DNA of 14,661 bases from positions 1 through 14,661 of the forward strand of contig NYZA01000134.1 in assembly GCA_002686955.1 (NCBI GenBank), in the 5' to 3' direction. Below, piece after piece: positions 1 through 7,318 of the stretch; within the stretch, counting starts at the first letter, position 1, and each line of letters begins with the position of its first letter. Under the pieces are notes generated by a model. That model ran no database searches. It was not told the origin of the DNA and saw nothing but the letters and a program-made list of their open reading frames with translations. This DNA is from Gemmatimonadota bacterium. GTDB taxonomy: Bacteria; GCA-2686955. The position numbers and the translations under genes are program-made.

Positions 1-295
1 CCTCGGTCCAACCTGGAATCACCTGCATCAGCTTGAACTGAGCCGGCTCCCCCCGCTCGCGCGACGAGTCGAAAACAGTGCCGTCAGTCAACCAGCCGGT
101 GTAGTGCACCGTCACGGTATCCGCCCCCTTCGGGCGTTCCTCCCCAGTGCCTTTTTCGAGCACGGAGTACTGCAATCCCGACGCTGTCGTCTGGATTTCA
201 GTGTCCGCCGGTATCGATTCAGCCCCAGCGGCGGTGCCGGCCAGCGCGGATGCAAGGAGGATCGACTGGGTTGTCTTCTTCACAATGGTGTCCAT
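1..295 (-). CDS. Exported FKBP-type peptidyl-prolyl cis-trans isomerase (N-terminal part, cut by window edge)
   Basis: Reading the minus strand from the ATG at 295-293 gives 98 residues that run off the window. Residues 5-25 form a Sec signal peptide: a KK pair, a hydrophobic core ILLASALAG, and likely cleavage after TAAGA. An FKBP fold follows, with [13 protein letters not shown] (41-53), [16 protein letters not shown] (63-78) and QVIPGWTE (91-98). Y65, F75, D76, V92, I93 and W96 align with the proline-pocket residues of FKBP12. The family catalyses cis-trans isomerisation of prolyl bonds; with this signal it should act in the periplasm or outside the cell and assist folding of exported proteins. 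There is no strong ribosome-binding site before the ATG, and a GTG at 283 would give an equally good signal peptide. It lies 97 bases downstream of the cotH-like gene on the same strand, so co-transcription is possible. The C-terminal end of the fold is outside the window. Confidence 0.9.
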   Translation of the reverse strand, partial: MDTIVKKTTQSILLASALAGTAAGAESIPADTEIQTTASGLQYSVLEKGTGEERPKGADTVTVHYTGWLTDGTVFDSSRERGEPAQFKLMQVIPGWTE

Positions 296-392
296 TCGTT
301 CGCGGAGAACGGTTGTAGTAGGCGCAATAAGAGGAACACACTCTACAGGCTCGAGGCGCTAAGAGCGAGTTTTGGGCTCCTGTCGAGACCGA

Positions 393-3170
393 TCAGGGAC
401 CGATCGAGTACCCCTCTTTGATCACGTCAACACCGTCGACCGACTCGACGACACCTCCAAAGACCCCGACCCGCAGCTCATAGCGGCCCGTGCCACTCGG
501 CGCCGTGCCCGGAACGTAGATCGTCATCGCCTCGCCGGCATAAGCGTCGCCGGCCAGCGATATCGCAATCGGCCCTTCGAGCGGCTCGAGCTCGCCGCCC
601 CCCGGAAGCACGCCCGCGGTCCAAGCCTCGATCGTTCCGCCCACCGCGCCGCGGTTGAATACTGTGAGGCGCGGATCGAAAGAGCCTCCCCCGGCCGGGA
701 TCGTGACCGGCTCCTCGTTCGAGATCGCCATCGCCACGAATCCTTCACCCGCATTCCGAGACTCCGGCGTGGCCGATACAGCAAATGCCCAGGAACCTAG
801 CCCGTCCGGTTCCCGCGCCTGCGATAGGTCGGTGGACTGGGCGCCGAAATGCACCGAATCGACGATCGTGGCACCCAGGAATTCGGGCGCCGATAGCACC
901 ACCTCTTCGCCGCTCTTCCCCAGCTTGAAAGGGGCGTGCAGATCGCCGGAATCGTTGTCCGCCCAGAGCAAGAGACGTTCGCCCGCGCCGATCGTCGTGC
1001 CGGTTGGCAACGCCCATTGCCGCGCAACGTCTTCGTCGTCGGAGAGGAAATAGCCGCTTGCGTCGATCTCGAAATCGGCGATGTTGACCAGCTCGATCCA
1101 GTCCTCGTACTCCCCTGCTTCGTCGGTTACCGTGCTCTCGTTGTCCGCCATGAACTCGTTGATTCGAAGGGGGCTCGTGCCGACGAAGACCGGCATGCTC
1201 CAGCTTCGATCGGGCGCGCCCGCCGGAGAGGTCGCGACACTTCCGTCCTCGTCTTCCGCTCTTGTATAGAAGCGGATATCGGTGCCAAGCGTCTGCCCCG
1301 GGATCTCGGCACTCCAGATGCCGGCATCTTCCGTCATGGCGATTGCGTCCGGGCCGCTGCCCACATCTACGACGAGATGTACATAGGCGAGGGGCGAGAG
1401 CCGTTCGTTAATCCCGGCATCGATCGTGATCGCCTGCCCCGGCATCGGGAAGGGGCGATCGGCGAGAACCCACGCGATCTCCGGTGGTGCTGTATTTTCC
1501 GCATCCGGAGTAGGAGGCAATTCGTCCACCCAGGAGCTGCCGTCGGTATAGCGGGCCCGCGCGACATCCGCTTCCTGAAAATCGAAGACCATGAAGTCGA
1601 CGAGCTCCCCCTGCGCATCGAAAAGAAAGAGCTCTTCGCCGTCGGCCGAGAGCGAGAAAGGCGCGTGCAATGGCCCCTCGAGCGTCTCCCCATCGAGCCA
1701 TAGCATCAGTCGTTCGCCGGGCGCCACCTCCGCATCGGCGGGGAGCGTCCACTGAAAGCGATCCAGGTGATCATCGGTCAACCCAAAACCATCTAGCGAC
1801 ACTGTTTGAGCGCCGGAGTTGAAGATCTCCGCATAGTCGTCGAAATCACCGGCTTCATCGCTGATCGTCGACTCGTTGTCCGCCAAGATCTCGTTGATGA
1901 AAAGCGTCTGAGTCTCTAACGCGGCGTCGAGCACCGGGCCGATCGCGTCGTTCCGCTCTTCGACGAACGACTTGAGACCGAAGACGAAATTTGGGCCGAA
2001 TCCTATGTCCCGCTCGATGTTCTCTTCGAATTCGTCGTTTGAATACATCTTGTTCGGATCGGCGTAGACGTGGGCTCTAATGATCGAGGCGAGCTCGTCG
2101 ATCCACATCTCCATCGCGTCAAGATTGAATTGCGTCGCAAGTAGATCCCGCATGTGACGCAAATACATCTCCTCGTATAGATCGACATCGAGCACGCGGT
2201 CGACGAGGGGCCGCGATGAAGCACTCCGCCACAGTGGCGACATCTCCGCGAGCTGCCACGGAGGCATGCCGAGGCTGAATCTACCGAACGCCTCGTTCGA
2301 ATCCCAGGGGATGTGCACGAAGCGACCGTCAGAGTCCTTTCGATAGATGTAGTAGTTGTGGCCAGTACCCTCGTACGAGTCGAGATTCACCGTGGCGATG
2401 TTCACGGCGTGATGCTCTAGCCCGCGGTCGATGTCGAGAAGACCCGCGAGAGAATCGGGCAGGTCGCTGGCCGGAGTGTTGTTCAGGATATCGATGAAAT
2501 GGATGAGGCCGGACCAGTCGTTCTCCGCTTCGTTCGTCTTCAAGGTATAATCGTTGTAGTAGGCGGTCGGATCCTCGCCTTTCCACGTCAACAACCCACG
2601 AGGATCACCCTTCCACAAATTCCCGTCTTCGCCTGCCTTCACATGGCTCTGAATCCAGGTCTTGTTGACGGTCTCTCCGAGCGTGTAGAAGCCGATCAGG
2701 TCGCCGTTCACCCTCACATTCGCGAACCCGGTTCTCGATGCCCGATCGCCGCCGACCTCGCGCATCAAGGAGTAGGCGATCGTTTCTCGAATATGGGTTG
2801 GGTCCTTGAAATTGTTGTTGAGAACGACGCTCGGAAGGCCGTCCAAGGTCTGGTCCTCGCGGTACTCCCCGTAGCTAAACCGGAAAGGCTTCTTGATTCC
2901 GGGATGGCTGTAAGAGGAGTTCCCCTTGAATCGCACACCCACCGAGTCGGTCGTGGCCCCGTCGATCGTCACTGTGCCGGAGACGTACGTTTCATCGAGC
3001 CTGTGGGACTCGAGCTCCGCGAACCAGTCCCCATAGGGCAGCTCGATCTCGATCTCGTGTACGATCTCGTGCGAGAAGAGTACGTTTTGGGTCACTTCCT
3101 GGGCGGAGAGTGCATGCACCGGCGCCGCCGCGATCGATGCGGCGCTGAGAAGAAAAAGGGGGTGTTGCAT
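393..3170 (-). CDS. Secreted CotH-like kinase-family protein with two lamin-tail domains
   Basis: 925 residues. Residues 1-23 are a probable signal peptide (LFLLSAASIAAAPVHALSA), though its n-region has no Lys or Arg. Residues about 30-410 match the CotH family: VGVRFKGNSSY (78-87), KKPFRF (93-98), LNNNFKDPTHIRE (117-129), HNYYIYRKD (271-279) and the catalytic-type HIPWDSNEAFG (286-296), with D290 as candidate metal ligand. Known CotH proteins are atypical secreted or spore-coat protein kinases. Two lamin-tail (LTD) modules follow at about 423-557 and 668-803, both opening INE-[IF]-[LM]-ADNEST. Between them lies a beta-rich spacer, and residues 812-925 form another beta-sandwich-like end domain. 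LTD modules in bacterial exported proteins are thought to mediate binding or cell-surface association. No good Shine-Dalgarno is visible before the ATG. The gene lies 120 bases downstream of fabH. Kinase activity is inferred from family membership only. Confidence 0.88.
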   Translation of the reverse strand: MQHPLFLLSAASIAAAPVHALSAQEVTQNVLFSHEIVHEIEIELPYGDWFAELESHRLDETYVSGTVTIDGATTDSVGVRFKGNSSYSHPGIKKPFRFSYGEYREDQTLDGLPSVVLNNNFKDPTHIRETIAYSLMREVGGDRASRTGFANVRVNGDLIGFYTLGETVNKTWIQSHVKAGEDGNLWKGDPRGLLTWKGEDPTAYYNDYTLKTNEAENDWSGLIHFIDILNNTPASDLPDSLAGLLDIDRGLEHHAVNIATVNLDSYEGTGHNYYIYRKDSDGRFVHIPWDSNEAFGRFSLGMPPWQLAEMSPLWRSASSRPLVDRVLDVDLYEEMYLRHMRDLLATQFNLDAMEMWIDELASIIRAHVYADPNKMYSNDEFEENIERDIGFGPNFVFGLKSFVEERNDAIGPVLDAALETQTLFINEILADNESTISDEAGDFDDYAEIFNSGAQTVSLDGFGLTDDHLDRFQWTLPADAEVAPGERLMLWLDGETLEGPLHAPFSLSADGEELFLFDAQGELVDFMVFDFQEADVARARYTDGSSWVDELPPTPDAENTAPPEIAWVLADRPFPMPGQAITIDAGINERLSPLAYVHLVVDVGSGPDAIAMTEDAGIWSAEIPGQTLGTDIRFYTRAEDEDGSVATSPAGAPDRSWSMPVFVGTSPLRINEFMADNESTVTDEAGEYEDWIELVNIADFEIDASGYFLSDDEDVARQWALPTGTTIGAGERLLLWADNDSGDLHAPFKLGKSGEEVVLSAPEFLGATIVDSVHFGAQSTDLSQAREPDGLGSWAFAVSATPESRNAGEGFVAMAISNEEPVTIPAGGGSFDPRLTVFNRGAVGGTIEAWTAGVLPGGGELEPLEGPIAISLAGDAYAGEAMTIYVPGTAPSGTGRYELRVGVFGGVVESVDGVDVIKEGYSIGP

Positions 3171-3290
3171 TGGGACGCCTGATTGTGCGCCCCAGGGGAA
3201 CGAGGCGCGGGTGGACGCCGCGGTTATTCGGGCGGCGCCGGAGAGCCGGCATTACCTTCGTTTGTAACCAGAATCGTGCCGACCTCGCGG

Positions 3291-4319
3291 CTATTTCGGC
3301 GCACCCGCCCAACGTAGCAACCCGGCACCCCAGGTGAGGCCCGCCCCGAAGGTCGCAAGTAGAACGAGATCGCCCTCCGCAACCCTGCCTTCGTCGACGG
3401 CCAGGCGCATCGAGGTCGGCAGAGTCGCCGCGGTCGTGTTGGCGAAGCGATCGACGTAGATCGCGACCTTCTCTTTCGAAACCGAGAGCCGTTCACATAC
3501 GGCGTCGATGATTCTGATGTTCGCCTGGTGCGGAACGATGAGTCCGATGTCGTCCAGTGTGAGCCGGTTCCGCTCCAGCATCTGCTCGATCACCTGGGAC
3601 ATGCGCTGAACCGCCAGACGATATACGACTCGGCCGTTCTGGTAGACCTTGGCGGTCTTTGGAAAGTCGGGGTGATCGGCGCCGGGCAGATGGAGCGATC
3701 CGCCTCCGGTCCTGTATAGATGCTTGGCTCCCGATCCATCCGTCCCCATTTGGATGTCGAGGATTCGGCCGGGGTGGGAATCCGGAACCGCTTCGATCAG
3801 GGTGGCCCCCGCTCCGTCGCCGAAGAGGATGCTCGTCGTCCGCTCGTTGTAGTCGAGGATGGCGCTCATCGCTTCGGCGCCGATGGCGAGCACCTTTCGA
3901 AACCGCCCGCACTCGACCATCGCGGCGGCTGTGGCCAGGGTGTAGAGATAGCCGGTGCACGCACCCGAGATATCGAACGCGAAGGCGTTCTTGGCCCCGA
4001 TGATGTCTTGAACGAGGCAGGCCGTCGCGGGAAAGCCCAGATCTCCGCTGATCGTGGCTAGGATCACCGCATCGATCTCTTCGGGATCGATTCCACGGAG
4101 CTCGATGCAGCGCCGGGCCGCCTCGGCCGAGATGGTACCGCAGGTCTCGCCCTGTTCAGCGCGAACAGCTCTTCGCTCCTGGACACCGGTGCGCGAGCGG
4201 ATCCATTCGTCGTTGGTCTCGAGCCCCAGCTGCTCGTAGAAATAGGAGTTTGGGCGGATCTCTTCGGGAAACGAGTTTGCGCACGAGGTGATGGCCGCGG
4301 CCTGGATCGATTGAATCAT
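3291..4319 (-). CDS. fabH: Beta-ketoacyl-ACP synthase III
   Basis: 342 residues from the ATG at 4319, the usual FabH length (about 320-340). FabH condenses an acyl-CoA, normally acetyl-CoA or a branched short acyl-CoA, with malonyl-ACP to start fatty-acid synthesis in the cytoplasm. The Cys-His-Asn triad is complete: C121 in SGACTGY, H264 in VPHQANIRI and N294 in RFANTTAATLP. Also present are NDEWIRSRTGVQERR (36-50), FGDGAGATL (166-174) and the C-terminal FGAGLTWGAGLLRW (324-337). The reading frame is open for 40 codons upstream, but the 4319 ATG is preceded at 7 bases by AGGAAGG and starts exactly where FabH homology begins. No plsX, fabD, fabG or acpP lies beside it, so this may be a stand-alone or second FabH copy; substrate preference cannot be read from sequence alone. 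Confidence 0.95.
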   Translation of the reverse strand: MIQSIQAAAITSCANSFPEEIRPNSYFYEQLGLETNDEWIRSRTGVQERRAVRAEQGETCGTISAEAARRCIELRGIDPEEIDAVILATISGDLGFPATACLVQDIIGAKNAFAFDISGACTGYLYTLATAAAMVECGRFRKVLAIGAEAMSAILDYNERTTSILFGDGAGATLIEAVPDSHPGRILDIQMGTDGSGAKHLYRTGGGSLHLPGADHPDFPKTAKVYQNGRVVYRLAVQRMSQVIEQMLERNRLTLDDIGLIVPHQANIRIIDAVCERLSVSKEKVAIYVDRFANTTAATLPTSMRLAVDEGRVAEGDLVLLATFGAGLTWGAGLLRWAGAPK

Positions 4320-4326
4320 GGAGCTG

Positions 4327-4333
4327 CCTTCCT
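4327..4333 (-). promoter_or_regulatory. Ribosome-binding site fixing the fabH start
   Basis: On the minus strand this reads AGGAAGG, 7 bases before the ATG at 4319. It favours that start over the upstream in-frame start at 4439. Confidence 0.7.
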
Positions 4334-4456
4334 GGACGCGCCGTACGTCCCAACGCGCCGACATGGCCGCGAAGCGTAACGTCCCCCTCAATCGGGTTCC
4401 ATCGGCAGATTCCGAAAAGCCACCAAGGGCGCGCACCAACGCAGTACTCTGCCCGC

Positions 4457-4462
4457 GGAGGA
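4457..4462 (+). promoter_or_regulatory. Ribosome-binding site of the small zinc-knuckle gene
   Basis: GGAGGA, 8 bases before the ATG at 4471. It decides this start rather than in-frame starts further upstream (for example 4318), which would run across the fabH start region. Confidence 0.75.
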
Positions 4463-4470
4463 ATCAGGTC

Positions 4471-4725
4471 ATGAAAACCCATTACTGCCTGCGATGCGCA
4501 AAGGAGATCGCCCACGCGGAGCCGAGAATCTGCGGCCCCTGCGCGGTCGAGGTGAAGGCCGGGTTCGACGATCCGGAGCGGATTCTCGACCGCGAGAGCT
4601 TCGATCAGGCCTGCGTGAGCTGCGGGGAGCACCGCCAGGGACGAATCCTGCACAGCCCCGGTGAGTTCACCTGGTGCGAGCGCTGTGTCGATGCGGGGGT
4701 CGCGCTCGAACGTACCGCATCCTGA
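4471..4725 (+). CDS. Small double zinc-ribbon protein, function unknown
   Basis: 84 residues with four CxxC knuckles: C6/C9, C21/C24, C48/C51 and C69/C72. Spacing suggests two four-cysteine zinc sites, one per half: CLRC with CGPC, and CVSC with CERC. The middle (about 25-47, DDPERILDRESFD) is acidic and polar. There is no signal peptide or membrane segment, so it should be cytoplasmic. I do not recognise a named family. Zinc ribbons of this size often bind nucleic acid or partner proteins, but nothing here shows which. A strong GGAGGA site precedes the ATG. The gene diverges from fabH (151 bases between starts) and converges on hemG, with its TGA stop directly abutting hemG's stop. Regular cysteine spacing plus a good ribosome site make it a real gene rather than a shadow frame. 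Confidence 0.8.
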   Translation: MKTHYCLRCAKEIAHAEPRICGPCAVEVKAGFDDPERILDRESFDQACVSCGEHRQGRILHSPGEFTWCERCVDAGVALERTAS

Positions 4726-6138
4726 TCATGCCCCACGGCCCGACACCACCCTCTCCGCCACGCCCTCGGCGGCGGCGGTGCAATCGTTGATGCCGATCCC
4801 CCGAAAGGCATTGCCCACGAGATGAAGTCGCGCCGGCAGATCTCGATCGATCGTGGCCACGCGCTCACAATGACCTAGCTCGTACTGCGGGATCGCCTCC
4901 TGCCATCGGGTGATGAAGCTCCGCTCCGGGCTCCCCTCGATCGCCAGAATCACCCGGAGCTCATCGAGGACGAGTGAGAGAAGGTCACTCTCCGATCCCA
5001 GGGCGAGCTCGGATTGGCGTCTGCCCCCCACCAGCGTCCGCAGCAAGACCTTGCCTGACGGTGCCCTTGCGCCCGGGAAGATCGAGCTGGTCCAGAGAGA
5101 GCCCAAGATGCGACGTCCCTCGGCGCCCGGACAGAGGAACCCGAAGCCGGTGAGATCGGCCCCCACGTCTGCTCGATCGAAGAGAGTCTCGACGACGGAG
5201 ACCGGGGCGTGGGGGATCGCGAGGCAGGCCCGGGCCGCGGCCTGCGCGAAGGGCTGAAGGAGCTTCGCCGTGGCCGGAGCCGGGACCGCGAGCACCACCT
5301 GATCGGCCTCGATGCATCGATCGGCCGAGCGCACAATGAAAGAGCCGTCGTCCCCACCGGGCTCGACCGCTTCCACCGGCTGCCCAAGGAGAAGGCGGTC
5401 GCCCAGCAGCTCGGCGATCGCTTCGACCAGCGTCCGAAGACCCCCCTCGAGGCTCGTGAGAGTGCCGCCTGGTCCGGCCGCGCCTCCCCCCCGGCGGCCA
5501 CCAGCGGCGCGGGCTCTCCGGCGCGCGCGCCCCCCGGCGATCATCCCCCGAAAAAGCCCCCCATGCTTCGATTCCAGGGCGGCGATCTTCGGAAAGGCCG
5601 CCGTCACGCTGATCCGCTCTGGATCGCCCGCGTGGATTCCGGTTACGAAGGGATCGAGCAGCCAGGTGAGCGCCTCGGCTCCGAGCCGCCTCCGCCCGAA
5701 ATCGGCCAGGCTCTCGTCTCCCGCGGCCGGGTCGCGCCTCGGAACGATCAGCTCCGCGGCGACGCGCAGCTTCGCGCGCCCGCTCAGTATCGGCGATCGA
5801 AGGAAGGCCGCCGGATTCGCCGGGAGCAGGGTCAGGTCCCCATGCTTGAGGACAAAACGCCGTTCGGCGGCAGCATCGGCGCGAACGATTTTCGAATCGA
5901 GCCCGAGATGGCGGACCAGAGCGCCGGTGGAAGGGGCGGAATCGAGCCAACCGTTCGGCCCGGTTTCGTGCAGAACGCCCTCGTCCCGAAGGGTCCAGAT
6001 CTTCCCCCCCGGGCGCTCCGCGGCCTCGAGAACACGCAGGTCGAGCGGCGCCCCCTTAGCCCGTCGCAAGATCCCCGCCGCCGCGGCGAGCCCGCTTATC
6101 CCGGCGCCGACGACCACCACGCGGTGGTTGGCCCTCAT
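4726..6138 (-). CDS. hemG: Oxygen-dependent protoporphyrinogen oxidase (HemG, also called HemY or PgoX type)
   Basis: 470 residues, normal for the family. It oxidises protoporphyrinogen IX (or coproporphyrinogen III in the other branch) by six electrons using FAD and O2. The N-terminal Rossmann motif is VVVVGAGISGLAAA (7-20; GxGxxG at 11-16), E38 is the expected FAD-ribose ligand, and ERPGGKIWT (41-49) follows. LLDPFVTGIHAGDPERISVTAAFPK (160-184 region) and LESKHGGLFRGMI (188-200) are typical of this enzyme. The C-terminus carries the second FAD motif, LVGNAFRGIGINDC. A basic Arg/Gly-rich loop at about 203-226 sits where the family is variable. The start overlaps the hemE stop as ATGA, with GAGGG 6 bases upstream inside hemE, indicating translational coupling. 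The branch is inferred as the protoporphyrin route because of the Gram-negative setting. Confidence 0.93.
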   Translation of the reverse strand: MRANHRVVVVGAGISGLAAAAGILRRAKGAPLDLRVLEAAERPGGKIWTLRDEGVLHETGPNGWLDSAPSTGALVRHLGLDSKIVRADAAAERRFVLKHGDLTLLPANPAAFLRSPILSGRAKLRVAAELIVPRRDPAAGDESLADFGRRRLGAEALTWLLDPFVTGIHAGDPERISVTAAFPKIAALESKHGGLFRGMIAGGRARRRARAAGGRRGGGAAGPGGTLTSLEGGLRTLVEAIAELLGDRLLLGQPVEAVEPGGDDGSFIVRSADRCIEADQVVLAVPAPATAKLLQPFAQAAARACLAIPHAPVSVVETLFDRADVGADLTGFGFLCPGAEGRRILGSLWTSSIFPGARAPSGKVLLRTLVGGRRQSELALGSESDLLSLVLDELRVILAIEGSPERSFITRWQEAIPQYELGHCERVATIDRDLPARLHLVGNAFRGIGINDCTAAAEGVAERVVSGRGA

Positions 6139-7181
6139 GGAGCGCCCTCATCGGCGCGCCGGAAGCCGTGGACGACGTCCACCAGGGCGCGCGCGTGCTC
6201 CGGGGGGGTCTGGGGCAAGATGCCGTGCCCCAGATTGAAGATGTGGCCCGGAGCGGCACCCGCGTCGCGCAGAATCCGCTCGGCTCGACGCTCGATCTCG
6301 AGGGGGTCGAGGAAGAGAGCGGCCGGGTCGAGATTCCCCTGGACCGCGATCCGATCACCGAGCGCCCGCCGCGCCTTGGCGATGTCGATCGTCCAGTCGA
6401 GTCCGATCACATCGGCGCCGCAGGTCGCCACCCGGTCGAACATCTGGCCCGCGCCGCGCGGGAAATAGAGGATCGGAACGCCGAGATCGCCGAGTCCTTC
6501 GATGATCCTGCGGGCTCCGGGCAGGGCGACGCCCTCGTAATCGGCGGGGGACAGGACGCCTGCCCAGGTGTCGAAGAGCTGCACCGCTCCCGCGCCGGCC
6601 TCCACCTGGGCCGAAAGGTATGCGATCGTCGTCTCCACGATCTTGTCGACCAGCCGGTTCCACGGATCTGGCGCACCGAAGGCCATCGCCTTCGAAAAGC
6701 GGAACGCCTTCGAAGGACCGCCGTCGACCATGTAGGTGGCCAGGGTCCAGGGAGCGGCGGCGAAGCCGATCAGCGGCACACGGCCGTCGAGCTCGGCGCG
6801 GGTGATGCGGATCGCATCGAGCACCGAGCGGCAGGTTTCGGTCGGATCGGGGACCACGAGAGCGTCGACGCCGCTCCGATCGCGGACCGGTGTGGCGAGT
6901 CGCGGCGGACCGTCGTCGAACGAGACCTCGGCGCCCATCGCCATCGCGGGCACCATGATGTCGGAGAAGATGATGGCGGCGTCCACGCCTAGCTGATCGA
7001 CCGGCTGGAGCGTCACCTCGGCCGCGAGCTCCGGGGTGTTGCAGAGCTCCAGGAAGGAGACCCGCTCGCGGACGGCGCGGTAGTCAGGCAGATATCGACC
7101 GGCCTGACGCATGATCCAGATCGGCGTCGCGTCGACCGGCCGGCGACGGCAGGCATCGAGGAATCGGGTGGCGCGACTCAC
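6135..7181 (-). CDS. hemE: Uroporphyrinogen decarboxylase
   Basis: 348 residues from a GTG start. HemE removes four acetate carboxyls from uroporphyrinogen III to give coproporphyrinogen III in the cytoplasm, without a cofactor. Signature 1 is IWIMRQAGRYLPDYR (21-35; substrate-binding R25 and R29). IIFSDIMVPAMAMG (70-83) carries the catalytic D74. Signature 2 is GFAAAPWTLATYMVDGG, and NLGHGILPQTPPEH near the C-terminus supplies the conserved His. The frame stays open for 105 codons upstream, but that extension is Arg/Pro-rich noise. The GTG at 7181 has GAGG 7 bases before it and gives the normal family length. It is first gene of a hemE-hemG pair (4-base overlap) and is divergent from glpD. 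Confidence 0.96.
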   Translation of the reverse strand: MSRATRFLDACRRRPVDATPIWIMRQAGRYLPDYRAVRERVSFLELCNTPELAAEVTLQPVDQLGVDAAIIFSDIMVPAMAMGAEVSFDDGPPRLATPVRDRSGVDALVVPDPTETCRSVLDAIRITRAELDGRVPLIGFAAAPWTLATYMVDGGPSKAFRFSKAMAFGAPDPWNRLVDKIVETTIAYLSAQVEAGAGAVQLFDTWAGVLSPADYEGVALPGARRIIEGLGDLGVPILYFPRGAGQMFDRVATCGADVIGLDWTIDIAKARRALGDRIAVQGNLDPAALFLDPLEIERRAERILRDAGAAPGHIFNLGHGILPQTPPEHARALVDVVHGFRRADEGAP

Positions 7182-7188
7182 GGCTCGA

Positions 7189-7192
7189 CCTC
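7189..7192 (-). promoter_or_regulatory. Ribosome-binding site for the hemE GTG start
   Basis: Reads GAGG on the minus strand, 7 bases before the GTG at 7181. It supports this unusual start codon over longer frames. Confidence 0.55.
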
Positions 7193-7233
7193 GGTTGTTG
7201 GGAGGGTTGCGTTCTTGGATTCGATGGGATTCT

Positions 7234-7256
7234 GCTCGAAGCGCAAGCTCGAAGCG
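7234..7256. repeat. Pair of 10-base direct repeats in the hemE/glpD intergenic region
   Basis: GCTCGAAGCG occurs exactly at 7234-7243 and again at 7247-7256, a 13-base period. The right copy runs into the candidate hemE -10 element. Direct repeats at close to helical spacing in a divergent promoter can be binding sites of a regulator; that role is inference. Confidence 0.6.
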
Positions 7257-7283
7257 TCTATTTTCTGATCCGATCGTTGCCAA
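7255..7283 (-). promoter_or_regulatory. Candidate sigma70-type promoter of hemE-hemG
   Basis: On the minus strand TTGGCA (7283-7278; 5 of 6 to TTGACA) is followed after 17 bases by TAGACG (7260-7255; 3 of 6 to TATAAT). It lies about 75 bases before the hemE GTG. The -35 touches the first glpD leader repeat, so the two divergent genes would share control DNA. The weak -10 makes this tentative. Confidence 0.3.
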
Positions 7284-7318
7284 CCGAGACCACCGAAACC
7301 GCCGAGACCACCGACCCG
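7283..7318. repeat. 9-base tandem repeat just before the glpD ATG
   Basis: Four consecutive 9-base units: ACCGAGACC (7283), ACCGAAACC (7292), GCCGAGACC (7301) and the degenerate ACCGACCCG (7310), ending at the ATG at 7319. If translation starts at the TTG at 7277 the repeat would encode a Thr/Glu-rich leader (TETTETAETTD); if at 7319 it is untranslated leader. Confidence 0.75.

Noticed and set aside
2499-3182. Plus-strand open frame (227 codons) opposite the CotH-like gene
   Set aside because: Shadow of the CotH-domain coding region; no ribosome site or motif.
3231-3256. GC-rich inverted repeat between fabH and the CotH-like gene as terminator
   Set aside because: Only a 5-base GCCGG/CCGGC stem with no U-tract on the minus strand.
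5209-6468. Long plus-strand open frame (419 codons) opposite hemG and hemE
   Set aside because: No family motifs, Arg/Pro-rich, spans two well-supported genes on the other strand.
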